From contig NZ_JACCBA010000001.1 in NCBI RefSeq assembly GCF_013409365.1, forward strand, positions 7,378,001-7,442,000: a stretch of 64,000 nucleotides of DNA, read 5' to 3'. The notes beneath the pieces were generated by a model. The model did not search any database and was not told the DNA's origin. It was given only the letters and a program-made list of their open reading frames with translations. Positions within the stretch are counted from its first letter, which is position 1, and each line of letters opens with the position of its first letter. The DNA is from Actinomadura luteofluorescens (GTDB taxonomy: Bacteria > Actinomycetota > Actinomycetes > Streptosporangiales > Streptosporangiaceae). Below are positions 51,253 to 63,065 of this stretch, piece after piece. The translations under genes and the position numbers were made by a program.

Positions 51253-52277
51253 CAGTGGTCCCGGCAGGTGACGAAGTCGGCGATGTGCAGGAACTCGGCG
51301 CGGACGGGCTCGGGCAGCCGCGCGGTGAGCAGGTGCTCGGCGGCGCGCTGGATGCGGCTCTCGGCCTCCATCTCGGCCCAGGCGCGGCCGCCCGCCGCCT
51401 CCACCAGCCCGGCGGCCTCGGCCAGCTCCTCCGCGGCCGCCTCCTCCTCGGCCGGCAGGGGCCGCGCGTACAGCTCGGCCAGCCGCGAGGCCTCCGGCGT
51501 CCCCGCGTTCAGCGCGGCGACGACCGGCAGCGACATCTTGCGGGACCGCAGGTCCGACAGCGCGGGCTTGCCGGTGGTCGCCGGGTCGCCCCAGATGCCG
51601 AGCAGGTCGTCCACGAGCTGGAACGCGATGCCGAGGTCCTCGCCGAACGCCTCCAGGGCGGCGCACAGCCGCTCCGGCGCGCCGTCCAGGACGGCCCCGA
51701 TCGCGCACGAGCACGCGAGCAGCGCGGCGGTCTTGCCGGACGCCATCGTGAGGCACTCGTCCACGCCGATCTGCCTGCGCGTCTCGAAGTCCATGTCGAG
51801 GGACTGGCCGGCGACGAGGCGGCGGACGGCCGCCGCCAGGGCGCGGGCCGCCCGCGCCGAGCCCTGGCCCGGCGCCTCCAGCAGGACCTCGCCGGCGAGG
51901 GCGAGGAGGGCGTCGCCCGCCAGGATCGCGGACGCGTCGCCGAACACGGTCCACGCCGCGGGGCGGTGCCTGCGCGTCCGGTCGCGGTCCATGATGTCGT
52001 CGTGCAGGAGCGAGAACGCGTGGGCCAGCTCGACGGCGACGGCGCCCGGCAGCCCGCTCTCCGGGGGAGCCAGGGCGGCCCGCGCGGACAGCAGCGCCAG
52101 CGCCGGGCGCAGCGCCTTGCCCGCGGGGGCCTTGCGCGGGTGGCCCTCCTCGTCGGTCCAGCCGAGGTGGTAGGCCGCGACCCGGTAGGTGCGCGGGTCG
52201 AGCCGCCCGACCGCGGCGCGCAGCGCGCCGTCGACCAGCTCACGGACATCGGTCAGCGAAACGGGCACGGCCGTCAT
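51252..52277 (-). CDS. Polyprenyl (farnesyl-type) diphosphate synthase
   Basis: 341 aa trans-prenyltransferase. The first Asp-rich motif is LLHDDIMDRDRTRR and the second region QLVDDLLGIWGDP, so both magnesium sites are present. Inside a squalene/hopanoid operon it most likely makes farnesyl diphosphate, two molecules of which HpnC/D/E condense to squalene. The residues before the first Asp motif (VAVELAHAFSLLHDD) are small to medium and do not settle the chain length. The ATG overlaps the hpnE stop (ATGA). Confidence 0.92.
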   Translation of the reverse strand: MTAVPVSLTDVRELVDGALRAAVGRLDPRTYRVAAYHLGWTDEEGHPRKAPAGKALRPALALLSARAALAPPESGLPGAVAVELAHAFSLLHDDIMDRDRTRRHRPAAWTVFGDASAILAGDALLALAGEVLLEAPGQGSARAARALAAAVRRLVAGQSLDMDFETRRQIGVDECLTMASGKTAALLACSCAIGAVLDGAPERLCAALEAFGEDLGIAFQLVDDLLGIWGDPATTGKPALSDLRSRKMSLPVVAALNAGTPEASRLAELYARPLPAEEEAAAEELAEAAGLVEAAGGRAWAEMEAESRIQRAAEHLLTARLPEPVRAEFLHIADFVTCRDH

Positions 52278-53593
52278 CGGTCCTTCACCTTCTCCAGGTG
52301 GCGGCGGACCAGGCGGGCGGCGGTGAGACCACTGCGCACTGCTCCCTCCATGGTGTCGGGCCAGCCCGTGTCGGTCCACGCGCCGGCCAGGTACAGGCCC
52401 GGCGCGCGCGTCGCCGCGCCGGGGCGGGCCGCCCCGCTGCCGGGGCGCTGCCGGAACGTCGCGCGCCGCTCCCGCGTCACGAACACCTCCCGGACCTGCG
52501 CGTCCCACGCCGCGGGCAGCAGCCGCCGCAGCTCGGGGACGAACCGCGAGCGCAGCTCGGCGGTCGGCATGTCGATCCACGGGTCGGCGGCCGACAGCGA
52601 CACCGCGAGGTACTGGCCCTCGCGCAGCCCGCTCACCGCCGTCCGGTCGAACACCCACTGGACGGGCGAGCCGACCGCCGCGGCGAACGGCGCGTCCATG
52701 ACCCTGCGGTCGTAGACGACGTGGACGTTCACGATCGGGCTGGCGTCCAGCTCGGGCCAGCGCAGCGGGTCCGGCAGCGCCTCGGCGGGCAGCAGCCGCG
52801 CCGCCGCCTCGTGCGGCACCGCGATGACGACAGCGTCGGCGGCGATCGGCATCCCGTCCACGACCACCTTCGGGTCGGCGGTGACGGCCTCCACCCTCGC
52901 CTTCAGCCGGACGGTCCCGCCCATCTCCGCGATGCGCCGCAGCGCCGGGCCGCCGTGCAGCTCCTCCAGCGGGACGAGCGGCAGCCCGATGTCGGCCGCG
53001 TCGGCGCGCCCGAACAGGGCCCGCCGGCACACCATCGCCGACAGGCCGAGCGCGGCGTCGTCCACCTCGGCGTTCAGCGCGGACGTGAGGAACAGGCCCC
53101 ACAGCGCCTCCCGCGCCCACGGCCGCTGGCCGCGCTGGGCCAGCCATGCCCCGGCGGAGACCTGGTCGAGCACGGGGTCGCCGGGGTCGAGGCGCGCCAG
53201 CCCCAGCGCGGCACGCGCGGCCCTCACCCGGTCGGCGGCCGACAGCGGCGCGTACCGCGCCAGCGCGGGCAGCAGGTGCAGCGGGCTCGGCAGGCCCGAC
53301 CTGCGCAGCCGCGCCGGCCGCGCGCCCGCCCGCAGGACGGGGACGTCGAACCGGTCCTGCACGTCGACGAGGTGGTCGGCGCGCAGCCGGTGCAGCAGCC
53401 CCTGGTACGCCGTGCAGCACCGCAGGAAGACGTGCTGGCCGTTGTCGACGCTCAGCTCGCCCCGCCCGAACGAGTGCGTGGCGCCGCCCAGCCACGGCCG
53501 CGACTCCAGCAGCGTGACCGGAACGCCCGACTCCTGGAGCGCGATCGCGGCGCTGATGCCCGCGAGCCCCCCGCCCACGACGACGACGCTCAC
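52274..53593 (-). CDS. hpnE: Hydroxysqualene dehydroxylase HpnE
   Basis: 439 aa FAD-dependent amine-oxidase-type protein. The dinucleotide motif is VVVVGGGLAGISAAIALQESG at the N-terminus, followed by LESRPWLGGATHS; the FAD-closing motif LAGAWTDTGWPDTMEGAVRSG is near the end. It reduces hydroxysqualene to squalene in the HpnC-HpnD-HpnE route. The GTG start overlaps the hpnD stop (GTGA). Confidence 0.94.
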   Translation of the reverse strand: MSVVVVGGGLAGISAAIALQESGVPVTLLESRPWLGGATHSFGRGELSVDNGQHVFLRCCTAYQGLLHRLRADHLVDVQDRFDVPVLRAGARPARLRRSGLPSPLHLLPALARYAPLSAADRVRAARAALGLARLDPGDPVLDQVSAGAWLAQRGQRPWAREALWGLFLTSALNAEVDDAALGLSAMVCRRALFGRADAADIGLPLVPLEELHGGPALRRIAEMGGTVRLKARVEAVTADPKVVVDGMPIAADAVVIAVPHEAAARLLPAEALPDPLRWPELDASPIVNVHVVYDRRVMDAPFAAAVGSPVQWVFDRTAVSGLREGQYLAVSLSAADPWIDMPTAELRSRFVPELRRLLPAAWDAQVREVFVTRERRATFRQRPGSGAARPGAATRAPGLYLAGAWTDTGWPDTMEGAVRSGLTAARLVRRHLEKVKDR

Positions 53594-54507
53594 CGCTCCA
53601 CCCCCGACAGCGCGCGCGCCGCCACCACGGCCTTCTGCCAGGTCGGCAGCGACACCCGCGCGTCCAGCGCGATCTGCGGGCGCGCGGCGATGTTCTCCAG
53701 CAGCCGCCGGTAGATGCCGGCCATGGCCGCGGTGCACGCCGCGCTGCGCCGGTCCAGCAGCGGCAGCAGCCGCAGCCCCTCGGCGTACCAGGCCCGCGCC
53801 CGCTCCGCCTGGAAGCCGACCAGCTCGTTCAGCCGCCACGGCGGGTCGATGAACGCGCCCGACTCGTCCAGCTTCAGCGTGCAGCCGAACCGCGCCAGGT
53901 CCTCGGCCGGGATGTAGGTCCGCCCGGCCAGCCGGTCCTCGCGCAGGTCGCGCAGGATGTTGGTGAGCTGCAGCGCGACGCCGAGCGAGTCGGCGAGGCC
54001 CTCGGCGCGCTGCCGGCCGTCCGACCCGAACACCCCGAGCGACAGCCGCCCGACCGAGCCCGCGACCCGCTGGCAGTAGCGCAGCAGGTCGTCGAAGGTC
54101 TCGTAGTCGGCGCCGCGCACGTCGTCCTCGCAGCCGTCGATCAGCTCCTCGAACGCCTCCAGGGGGATCGGGAACCGGCCCGCCGCGTCCGCCAGCGCGG
54201 TCAGCACCGGATGCCCCTCCAGCGCCCGGACGTCCACCTTCCGCCGCAGCACCTCCTGCACGGTCGTCAGCCGCTGCCGCGACCGGTCCAGCAGGTCGAG
54301 CCGCACGCACGCCGGCTCCGGGCCGTCGCCGATGTCGTCGATGCCGCGCGCGAACGCGTAGACCGCGCTCATCGCCCGCCGCTTCGGGGCCGGCATCAGC
54401 CGGATCCCGTAGGAGAAGTTGCGGGCCTCCTCGCGCACCACCCGTTCGCAGTGCCGGTACGCCTCGACCACCCGCTCGGACCCCTCGCACGTCTCCGAGA
54501 CCGTCAT
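53590..54507 (-). CDS. hpnD: Presqualene diphosphate synthase HpnD
   Basis: 305 aa, squalene/phytoene-synthase fold. Asp-rich motifs are AFARGIDDIGDG and, later, LTNILRDLREDRLAGRTYIP. Condenses two farnesyl diphosphates to presqualene diphosphate. GAAGGAGGGGG stands right before the ATG at 54507, which overlaps the hpnC stop as ATGA. A longer upstream frame only mirrors hpnC. Confidence 0.94.
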   Translation of the reverse strand: MTVSETCEGSERVVEAYRHCERVVREEARNFSYGIRLMPAPKRRAMSAVYAFARGIDDIGDGPEPACVRLDLLDRSRQRLTTVQEVLRRKVDVRALEGHPVLTALADAAGRFPIPLEAFEELIDGCEDDVRGADYETFDDLLRYCQRVAGSVGRLSLGVFGSDGRQRAEGLADSLGVALQLTNILRDLREDRLAGRTYIPAEDLARFGCTLKLDESGAFIDPPWRLNELVGFQAERARAWYAEGLRLLPLLDRRSAACTAAMAGIYRRLLENIAARPQIALDARVSLPTWQKAVVAARALSGVER

Positions 54508-55367
54508 CGCCCCCTCCTTCCAAGGGCGCGCGCCCACCCGGCCGGCAGCGTGGCCCGCCGTGGACGCAGCGCATGAGCGAGCACGTCGTACCGCCCGCGT
54601 TCCAGAGCCGACAGCGCGGCGCGCCCGCCCGCCACGTAGCCCGCCACCGCGACGCGCCCCCATCCCGTCAGGTCCGCCAGCAGCGGCGCGGCGCCCCCGT
54701 CGAGCAGTTCGCGGGCGCGGCCGGCCTGCAGCGCCAGGACGCCGCGCAGCCGGGTCGGCGTCACCGGCCGCGCGAGGTCGTCCTCGGCGCAGCCGAACCG
54801 CCGCAGGTCCTCGCCGGGCAGATAGATCCGGCCCGCGCGGTAGTCCTGCCCGGCGTCCTGGCAGTGCTCGACGATCTGCAGCGCCGTGCAGACGTCGTCG
54901 GACGCGGCCGCGAGGCGCGGCGTGTGCGCGCGGAACAGGCGCAGCACGATCCGCCCGACCGGCGCGGCGGACAGCGCGCAGTACCCCTGCAGGTCGGCGA
55001 ACGTCTCGTACCGGTGGACGGTCTGGTCCTGCCGGTTCGCCTGCACGAGGTCGCGGAACGGCTCCTCGGGGATCCGGTGCGCGTGCACCGTCTCCGCCAG
55101 CCTCCGCAGCTGCGGCAGGGCGGGCGTCCGCCCGGCGAACACGCGGTCCAGGTCGTCGTCCACGAGGCCGAGCAGCTTGGGCCGCTGCTCCGGCGGGGCC
55201 TCGTCGCCGATGTCGTCGACGAGCCGCGCGAAGCCGTAGACGGCCCGCAGGGCGGCGCGGTGCCGGGCGGGCAGGACCCGCGCCGCCACCGGGAAGTTCT
55301 CCCGGGCGGCGAGCCGGTCCAGCGCGCGCTCGTGCTCCGCGGCGCTCCAGGGCGGTTCAATGATCAC
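54504..55367 (-). CDS. hpnC: Hydroxysqualene synthase HpnC
   Basis: 287 aa, squalene/phytoene-synthase fold. FARLVDDIGDE is the first Asp motif; the second region is weaker (IVEHCQDAGQDYRAGRIYLP), as usual for HpnC. Converts presqualene diphosphate to hydroxysqualene. The start is the GTG at 55367 with no ribosome-binding site, so it may be leaderless. It is the first gene of the hopanoid operon; 132 bases separate it from the divergent DUF2804 gene, including an A/T patch near 55420-55430 that may hold promoter elements. Confidence 0.92.
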   Translation of the reverse strand: MIIEPPWSAAEHERALDRLAARENFPVAARVLPARHRAALRAVYGFARLVDDIGDEAPPEQRPKLLGLVDDDLDRVFAGRTPALPQLRRLAETVHAHRIPEEPFRDLVQANRQDQTVHRYETFADLQGYCALSAAPVGRIVLRLFRAHTPRLAAASDDVCTALQIVEHCQDAGQDYRAGRIYLPGEDLRRFGCAEDDLARPVTPTRLRGVLALQAGRARELLDGGAAPLLADLTGWGRVAVAGYVAGGRAALSALERGRYDVLAHALRPRRATLPAGWARALGRRGR

Positions 55368-55499
55368 CTAGAGGAGATCGACCGGTCCGGCACGAGAGAA
55401 ACTCTGGCCAAGGTATGGACTTATTTAAACGGGCCGTGTCCGGGGCTGAACCGTTCCAGGGGCCACGGCGTCGCGCGGGCCGCTCGGTAGCCTCGGGGC

Positions 55500-56483
55500 A
55501 TGCCGACCCATGAGCGCGAGATCACCGAGCCCGTCGACCTGTGCACGCCGGACGGGCGGCTCGATCCGCGGGCGGTCGGCTGGACGCGGCGCCCGCTGCA
55601 CCGCGCGAACCTGCGCGGCTGGGGACGGGCCAAGCGCTGGGAGTACTGGGGCGTCGTCACGCCCCGGCACATCGTCGGGCTGGTCGCCTCGTCGCTCGAC
55701 TACGCGGCGGTCCACGGCGTGTACGTGCTGGACCGCGAGACGGGGGAGGAGATCTCCCGGGACGGCGTGGTCCCGTTCGCGCGCGGGGCGGTGTTCCCCG
55801 ACCGCAGCGGATCGGGGGAGGCGTCGGTGCGCGGGGCGGGGTTCGCGGTCGGCGTCCGGCAGGGGCCGTCCGGCTCGCGGTTGCGGGCGCTGGTCCCCGG
55901 GCTGGTCGACCTGGACGTCCAGGTTCCGCTGCCGGAGGGCCACGAGTCCCTCGGCGTGGTCGTCCCCTGGAGCGCCAGGCGCTTCCAGTACACGGTCAAG
56001 GACGTCGGGCGCCCCGTGCACGGGCGGCTGCGGCTTCCGTCCGGCGACCACGAGATCGGGGAGGGCTCCTTCGCCGTCCTCGACCACGGGCGCGGCAAGT
56101 GGCCGTACCGGATGACGTGGAACTGGGCGGCGGCGAGCGGCCCCGGCCTGGCCCTGCAACTCGGCGGCAGGTGGACCGGCGGCACCGGCATGACCGAGAA
56201 CGCGCTGTTCGTCGGCGGCCGTCTGCACAAGATCGGCGATGAGCTCGACTGGACCTACGACCGGTCCGACTGGCTGCGCCCCTGGACGATCCGCGGTCCG
56301 CGCGTCGAGGTCCGGTTCCGGCCGTTCCATGAGAAGGTCGCCCGGACGGAGCTCGGTGTCGTCGGCACCGAGACCCACCAGTGCTTCGGCCATTTCAGCG
56401 GCCGCGCCCAAGCCGACGACGGCACCTGGCACGACGTCGACGGCCTGACCGGCTGGGCCGAGGAGGCCCGCCAGCGCTGGTGA
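55500..56483 (+). CDS. DUF2804 family protein
   Basis: 327 aa, unknown function. Family features: EPVDLCTPDGRLDPRAVGWTRRPLH at the N-terminus, GRAKRWEYWGVVTP, and DHGRGKWPYRMTWNWA in the middle, with a C-terminal THQCFGHFSG. Predicted beta-sandwich, cytoplasmic; distantly related folds bind lipids or carotenoids (CrtC-like), which would suit a place beside hopanoid genes, but that is conjecture. Divergent from hpnC. Confidence 0.85.
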   Translation: MPTHEREITEPVDLCTPDGRLDPRAVGWTRRPLHRANLRGWGRAKRWEYWGVVTPRHIVGLVASSLDYAAVHGVYVLDRETGEEISRDGVVPFARGAVFPDRSGSGEASVRGAGFAVGVRQGPSGSRLRALVPGLVDLDVQVPLPEGHESLGVVVPWSARRFQYTVKDVGRPVHGRLRLPSGDHEIGEGSFAVLDHGRGKWPYRMTWNWAAASGPGLALQLGGRWTGGTGMTENALFVGGRLHKIGDELDWTYDRSDWLRPWTIRGPRVEVRFRPFHEKVARTELGVVGTETHQCFGHFSGRAQADDGTWHDVDGLTGWAEEARQRW

Positions 56484-56637
56484 GCCGCGACGCGACCGCT
56501 GACGCGAGCGCGCCCGGATTCCTCCGGATCGTGTCGTAGACGAACACGTTGGCCGCTCGCGTCCTTTTCGAGATCAAGTCCTGATGTGATGCGAAGAGAT
56601 CGGGGGGTGCCAGAGCGTCGCGCCGAAAGGGGACCCT

Positions 56638-58206
56638 GTGAGGCTCACCGCCATCTCGCTGCTCGCGTCCGTTCTCGTCTTAGGAGGGGCGGCTCCGGCC
56701 GCGGCCCAGCACCGGGCACCGGATTCGTCCGCCGTCGTCCGCACCGACCTGGGGGCGGTGCGAGGCCAGGTGCGGCAAGGCCACCGGCTGTTCCAGGGCA
56801 TCCCGTTCGCCGCACCGCCGACCGGGGGCCTGCGCTTCAGGCCGCCGCAGCCGGCACGGCCCTGGCAGGGCGTCCGCGACGCCACCTTCCCGCGCGGCCA
56901 GTGCGCGCAGCTCCCCGCCCCCTACGGCGGCGAGACGAGCTACGAGGAAGACTGCCTCTACCTGAACGTCACCACGCCTGCCCACGCGCAACGCCGGCAC
57001 GGCCTGCCCGTCATGGTGTGGGTGCACGGCGGCGGCAACACGACCGGCACCGCGAGCATCTACAACGCCGCCAAGCTGGCCGAGGACGGCGGCGTCGTGG
57101 TCGTCACTGTCAACTACCGCCTCGGCGCGCTCGGCTGGCTCGCGCATCCGGGCCTGGAGACCGGCGCAGACCGGCGCTACCAGGCGGGCAACTACGGGCT
57201 GCTCGACCAGCAGGCGGCCCTGCGATGGGTCCGGCGCAACGCTGAGGCCTTCGGCGGCAACCCCGGAAACGTCACGCTGTTCGGCGAGTCCGCGGGATCC
57301 TGGGACTCCTGCGCGAACCTCGTCTCGCCCACCGCCGCGGGGCTGTTCCACAAGGTCGTCGCCCAGAGCTACTCCTGTACCGCGCCCGCCCGCACGGAGG
57401 CCTCGGCAGAGGCCGAGGGGGCGACGATCGCCCAGGCCCTGGGGTGCGACAATGGATCGGCCTCGGCGAACGGCGCGTGCCTGCGCGCGGTGCCCGTCAA
57501 GACGCTGCTGGAGACCTTCGAGGCCAAGGCCACGGACGCGGGCCCTGTGGCGGGCGGCGACCACGTCCTGCCGCTCCAGCCCAAGCGGGCGATCGAACAG
57601 GGCCGCTTCAACCGTGTGCCGGTGATGCACGGCAACACGCTGGACGAGATGCGTCTGTTCGTCTCCCTCTCCTATCCGACCCCCATCACCGCCGCTGAGT
57701 ACGAGGACATCGTCCGCTCCGGCTACGGCGCCGACGCCGACAAGGTGCTGGCCCGCTACCCGGCGGCGGCCTACCCGGATCCCAGGATCGCGTTGGCGAC
57801 GCTCCAGACGGATTCCAACGAGGTGCTGTCGGCCTGCGTCCACCAGGACGCGTTCCGCCTGTTCAAGCGCGCGGGCGTCCCGGTGTACGCGTACCAGTTC
57901 GCCGACCGCGCCGCTCCGCCGCTGCTCGACGTCCCCGGATTCGAGGAGGGCGCCGAGCACGCCAGCGAGCTGACGTTCCTGTTCCCGGGCCTGATCGGCA
58001 CCCTGACCCCGGCGCAGCAGCGGCTCTCCGACGCCATGGTGGGCTACTGGACGTCCTTCGCGCGCAGCGGCAGGCCCCAGGCCGCGCGGGCACCGCAGTG
58101 GCCGCGTTTCCGCTCGCCGGACGACGTCCTGTCCCTGGCCCCCGGCGCCGTCCACCGCACCGACACCGCCACGGCCGCCAACTGCTCGTTCTGGAAGTCC
58201 CTCTGA
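56638..58206 (+). CDS. Secreted type B carboxylesterase
   Basis: 522 aa alpha/beta hydrolase with a signal peptide (cut near AAAQ). The N-terminal FQGIPFAAPPTGGLRFRPPQP and EDCLYLNV are carboxylesterase type B signatures. The nucleophile is in LFGESAGSWD, the oxyanion motif is VWVHGGGNTTG, the acidic residue is near HGNTLDEMR and the His near EHASELTF. The GTG start has AAAGGGGA upstream. It hydrolyses esters outside the cell. A hairpin terminator follows at 58224. Confidence 0.92.
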   Translation: MRLTAISLLASVLVLGGAAPAAAQHRAPDSSAVVRTDLGAVRGQVRQGHRLFQGIPFAAPPTGGLRFRPPQPARPWQGVRDATFPRGQCAQLPAPYGGETSYEEDCLYLNVTTPAHAQRRHGLPVMVWVHGGGNTTGTASIYNAAKLAEDGGVVVVTVNYRLGALGWLAHPGLETGADRRYQAGNYGLLDQQAALRWVRRNAEAFGGNPGNVTLFGESAGSWDSCANLVSPTAAGLFHKVVAQSYSCTAPARTEASAEAEGATIAQALGCDNGSASANGACLRAVPVKTLLETFEAKATDAGPVAGGDHVLPLQPKRAIEQGRFNRVPVMHGNTLDEMRLFVSLSYPTPITAAEYEDIVRSGYGADADKVLARYPAAAYPDPRIALATLQTDSNEVLSACVHQDAFRLFKRAGVPVYAYQFADRAAPPLLDVPGFEEGAEHASELTFLFPGLIGTLTPAQQRLSDAMVGYWTSFARSGRPQAARAPQWPRFRSPDDVLSLAPGAVHRTDTATAANCSFWKSL

Positions 58207-58223
58207 CTCCGGCACGCCGGAGG

Positions 58224-58255
58224 CCCCGCCGTCAGCCCGGTGCGCGACGGCGGGG
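58224..58255 (+). terminator. Terminator of the carboxylesterase gene
   Basis: Perfect 10-bp stem CCCCGCCGTC / GACGGCGGGG with a 12-base loop, starting 18 bases after the stop. No T-run, typical of actinomycetes. Confidence 0.7.
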
Positions 58256-58310
58256 CGGCACCAGCTACCCGCCGTGGGTCCTCTGGCTCAAGTAGGGAAC
58301 GCACCGCGAA

Positions 58311-58351
58311 AACGGTTGCGGCCGCAGAACGTTTCTGCGGCCGCACCCGTT
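58311..58351. repeat. Long inverted repeat upstream of acnA
   Basis: TGCGGCCGCAGAA (58317-58329) and its exact complement (58333-58345) surround a three-base loop; flanking AACGG/CCGTT extends the stem to about 19 bp with one mismatch. It could be a second, bidirectional terminator or a cruciform. No gene lies in 58207-58612. Confidence 0.7.
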
Positions 58352-58378
58352 CTGCCGTCCGGCGCCGGGTGCAAGTAG

Positions 58379-58417
58379 CTTGATGTCGAGATAAATTAGA
58401 GATAGCTTGACGTCAAG
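58379..58417. promoter_or_regulatory. Paired dyads in the acnA promoter region
   Basis: CTTGATGTCGAG (58379-58390, imperfect) and CTTGACGTCAAG (58406-58417, perfect 12-bp palindrome), centres 27 bases apart, with the A/T-rich ATAAATTAGAGATAG between. The layout suggests two operator copies flanking a promoter of acnA. The regulator is not identifiable here. Confidence 0.6.
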
Positions 58418-58612
58418 AGAAAAGCGGTGGAAGTTAGGCGGCCCTGATTCCCGGTCAGGAGTCCGACTAAGGCAGGATCAAGGGAGACGAAGCTCCCGTC
58501 CCGCCGCGCGCCGTCCCGCGTCGGCCTCGGGGACGGGCCTTACTGAAGATCAACCCAGCGCCGCGCGCTCATGTCCCGGACCGGACGCGCGGTGGCGACG
58601 GAGGAGGAGTCC

Positions 58613-61378
<2,766 letters not shown>

Positions 61379-61391
61379 CCCGCACGCCGAG

Positions 61392-61424
61392 ACGGGCCGC
61401 CTCCCAACGCGGGGGGCGGCCCGT
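61392..61424. terminator. Bidirectional terminator between acnA and lysE
   Basis: Perfect 10-bp stem ACGGGCCGCC / GGCGGCCCGT, 13-base loop, 14 bases past the acnA stop and just before the convergent lysE stop. Outer arms CGCACG (61381-61386) and CGTGCG (61428-61433) extend it. Confidence 0.8.
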
Positions 61425-61434
61425 TCCCGTGCGG

Positions 61435-62058
61435 TCAGCGATCGACGGCCAGCCGGACGCCGAAGCCGATGAACGCCAGCCCCGTGACCTGCTGGAGGCG
61501 GCGCTTCACGGCGGGACGGGTGAGGGCGCGGCGGGCGGCGCCGGCGGCGGCGACGATGACGGCCAGCCACAGCAGGCTCTCGGCGGCGTGGACGGCGGCG
61601 AAGAGCATGCTGGTCCAGAACACCGAGGCGCCGTCCGGGACGAACTGGGGCAGCAGGCTCATGTAGAAGACGCCGACCTTGGGGTTGAGCAGGTTCGTCG
61701 TCAGCCCGGCGCGGAAGGCGGCGCGCCCGATCGCCGGGGCCGGCGGACGCTCCTCGGAGGCGCCGGGTGCGCGGCGCCGCGCCGTCCAGAGGGCCCGGAG
61801 GCCGAGCCACAGCAGGTAGCAGGCGCCCGCGAGGCGCACCGCGTCGAACGCGAGACGGGACGCCGCCAGCATCGCGGTCAACCCGATCGCGCTCATCAGG
61901 GCCCAGCACAGCAGGCCGGTCACCACCCCCGCCGACGCCAGCAGGCCCGTGCGGCGCCCCCCGGCCACGGTGGTGCGCACGACGAGCATCGTGTCCACGC
62001 CGGGCGTGATGGTGAGAAGGGCGGCCATGGCGGCGAATGCGAGACATGCGGCTAGCAC
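61435..62058 (-). CDS. LysE/RhtB-family amino acid exporter
   Basis: About 207 aa, six-helix exporter. The N-terminal motif AALLTITPGVDTMLVVRTTVAGGRRTG and the central GLTTNLLNPKVGVFYMSLLPQF are RhtB/LysE hallmarks. The GTG at 62058 (VLAACLAFAAM) matches the usual family start; an ATG at 62028 would cut into the first helix. Exports an unidentified amino acid or derivative. Divergent from the aldo/keto reductase. Confidence 0.9.
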   Translation of the reverse strand: MLAACLAFAAMAALLTITPGVDTMLVVRTTVAGGRRTGLLASAGVVTGLLCWALMSAIGLTAMLAASRLAFDAVRLAGACYLLWLGLRALWTARRRAPGASEERPPAPAIGRAAFRAGLTTNLLNPKVGVFYMSLLPQFVPDGASVFWTSMLFAAVHAAESLLWLAVIVAAAGAARRALTRPAVKRRLQQVTGLAFIGFGVRLAVDR

Positions 62059-62113
62059 AGGGTAATGATCCCTGAGATGCGCGACACGGACAACGAGAGA
62101 GCTGGACACCACC

Positions 62114-63043
62114 ATGCACAAGATCGGTGAACTGGACGTCTTCCCGTTCTGCCTGGGCGGCAACGTCTTCGGCTGGACCGCGGACCGGGAGCGCTCGTTC
62201 CGGATACTGGACGCCTACGCGGCGGCCGGCGGCAACTTCCTCGACACCGCCGACTCCTACTCGGCGTGGGTGGAGGGCAACCGCGGCGGCGAGTCCGAGT
62301 CGATCATCGGGGAGTGGGCGGAGTCGCGCGGCAACCGCGACGACCTCGTGATCGCCACCAAGGGCGGCCGCCACCCCGAGCACCAGGGCCTCTCCGCGGC
62401 GACGATGAGGGCGGCCGTGGACGACTCGCTGCGGCGGCTGCGCACCGACCGCATCGACCTGTACTTCACCCACTTCGACGACCCCTCGGTGCCCGTCGAG
62501 GAGATCATGACGACGCTGGACGGGCTCGTCGCCGCCGGCAAGATCCGCCAGATCGGGGTGTCGAACATCGAGCTGGACCGACTCCAGGCGTCCCTGGAGT
62601 TCGGCGAGCGCGAGGGAACGGCCCGCTACGCGGCCATCCAGCCCGAGTACAACCTCGTCTCCCGCGGCTCCTACGAGGGGCCGCGCCGCGACCTGGCCGA
62701 GAAGTACGGGCTGGCCGCCGTCCCCTACTACGGCCTCGCCTCCGGCTTCCTCACCGGGAAGTACCGTCCCGGCTCCACGGTGGACAGCGCGCGTGCCGGA
62801 GGCGCGGCGCGGCACCTGGAGACCGAGCGCGGGCGCGCCGTCCTGGCGGCGCTGGACATCGTCGCCGAGGAGCAGGACGTCCCGGTCGCGACCGTCGCGC
62901 TGGCCTGGCTCGCCGCCCAGCCGACCGTCGTCGCGCCCATCGCGAGCGCCCGCACCCTGGAGCAGCTCCCGCCGCTCGTGGAGTCCGCCCGCACGACCCT
63001 GACCGCCGCCCAGCTCGACCGCCTGTCCGAAGCGTCCGCCTGA
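62114..63043 (+). CDS. Aldo/keto reductase
   Basis: 309 aa NADPH-dependent TIM-barrel reductase. Family marks: NFLDTADSYSAW (catalytic Asp and Tyr), VIATKGG (Lys), LYFTHFDDPSVPVEE (His), IRQIGVSN and PYYGLASGFLTGKY. The substrate is unknown. Divergent from lysE with 55 bases between, and upstream of the exporter gene at 63066. Confidence 0.93.
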   Translation: MHKIGELDVFPFCLGGNVFGWTADRERSFRILDAYAAAGGNFLDTADSYSAWVEGNRGGESESIIGEWAESRGNRDDLVIATKGGRHPEHQGLSAATMRAAVDDSLRRLRTDRIDLYFTHFDDPSVPVEEIMTTLDGLVAAGKIRQIGVSNIELDRLQASLEFGEREGTARYAAIQPEYNLVSRGSYEGPRRDLAEKYGLAAVPYYGLASGFLTGKYRPGSTVDSARAGGAARHLETERGRAVLAALDIVAEEQDVPVATVALAWLAAQPTVVAPIASARTLEQLPPLVESARTTLTAAQLDRLSEASA

Positions 63044-63065
63044 CCGGACGGTAGGCTCACTCGGC

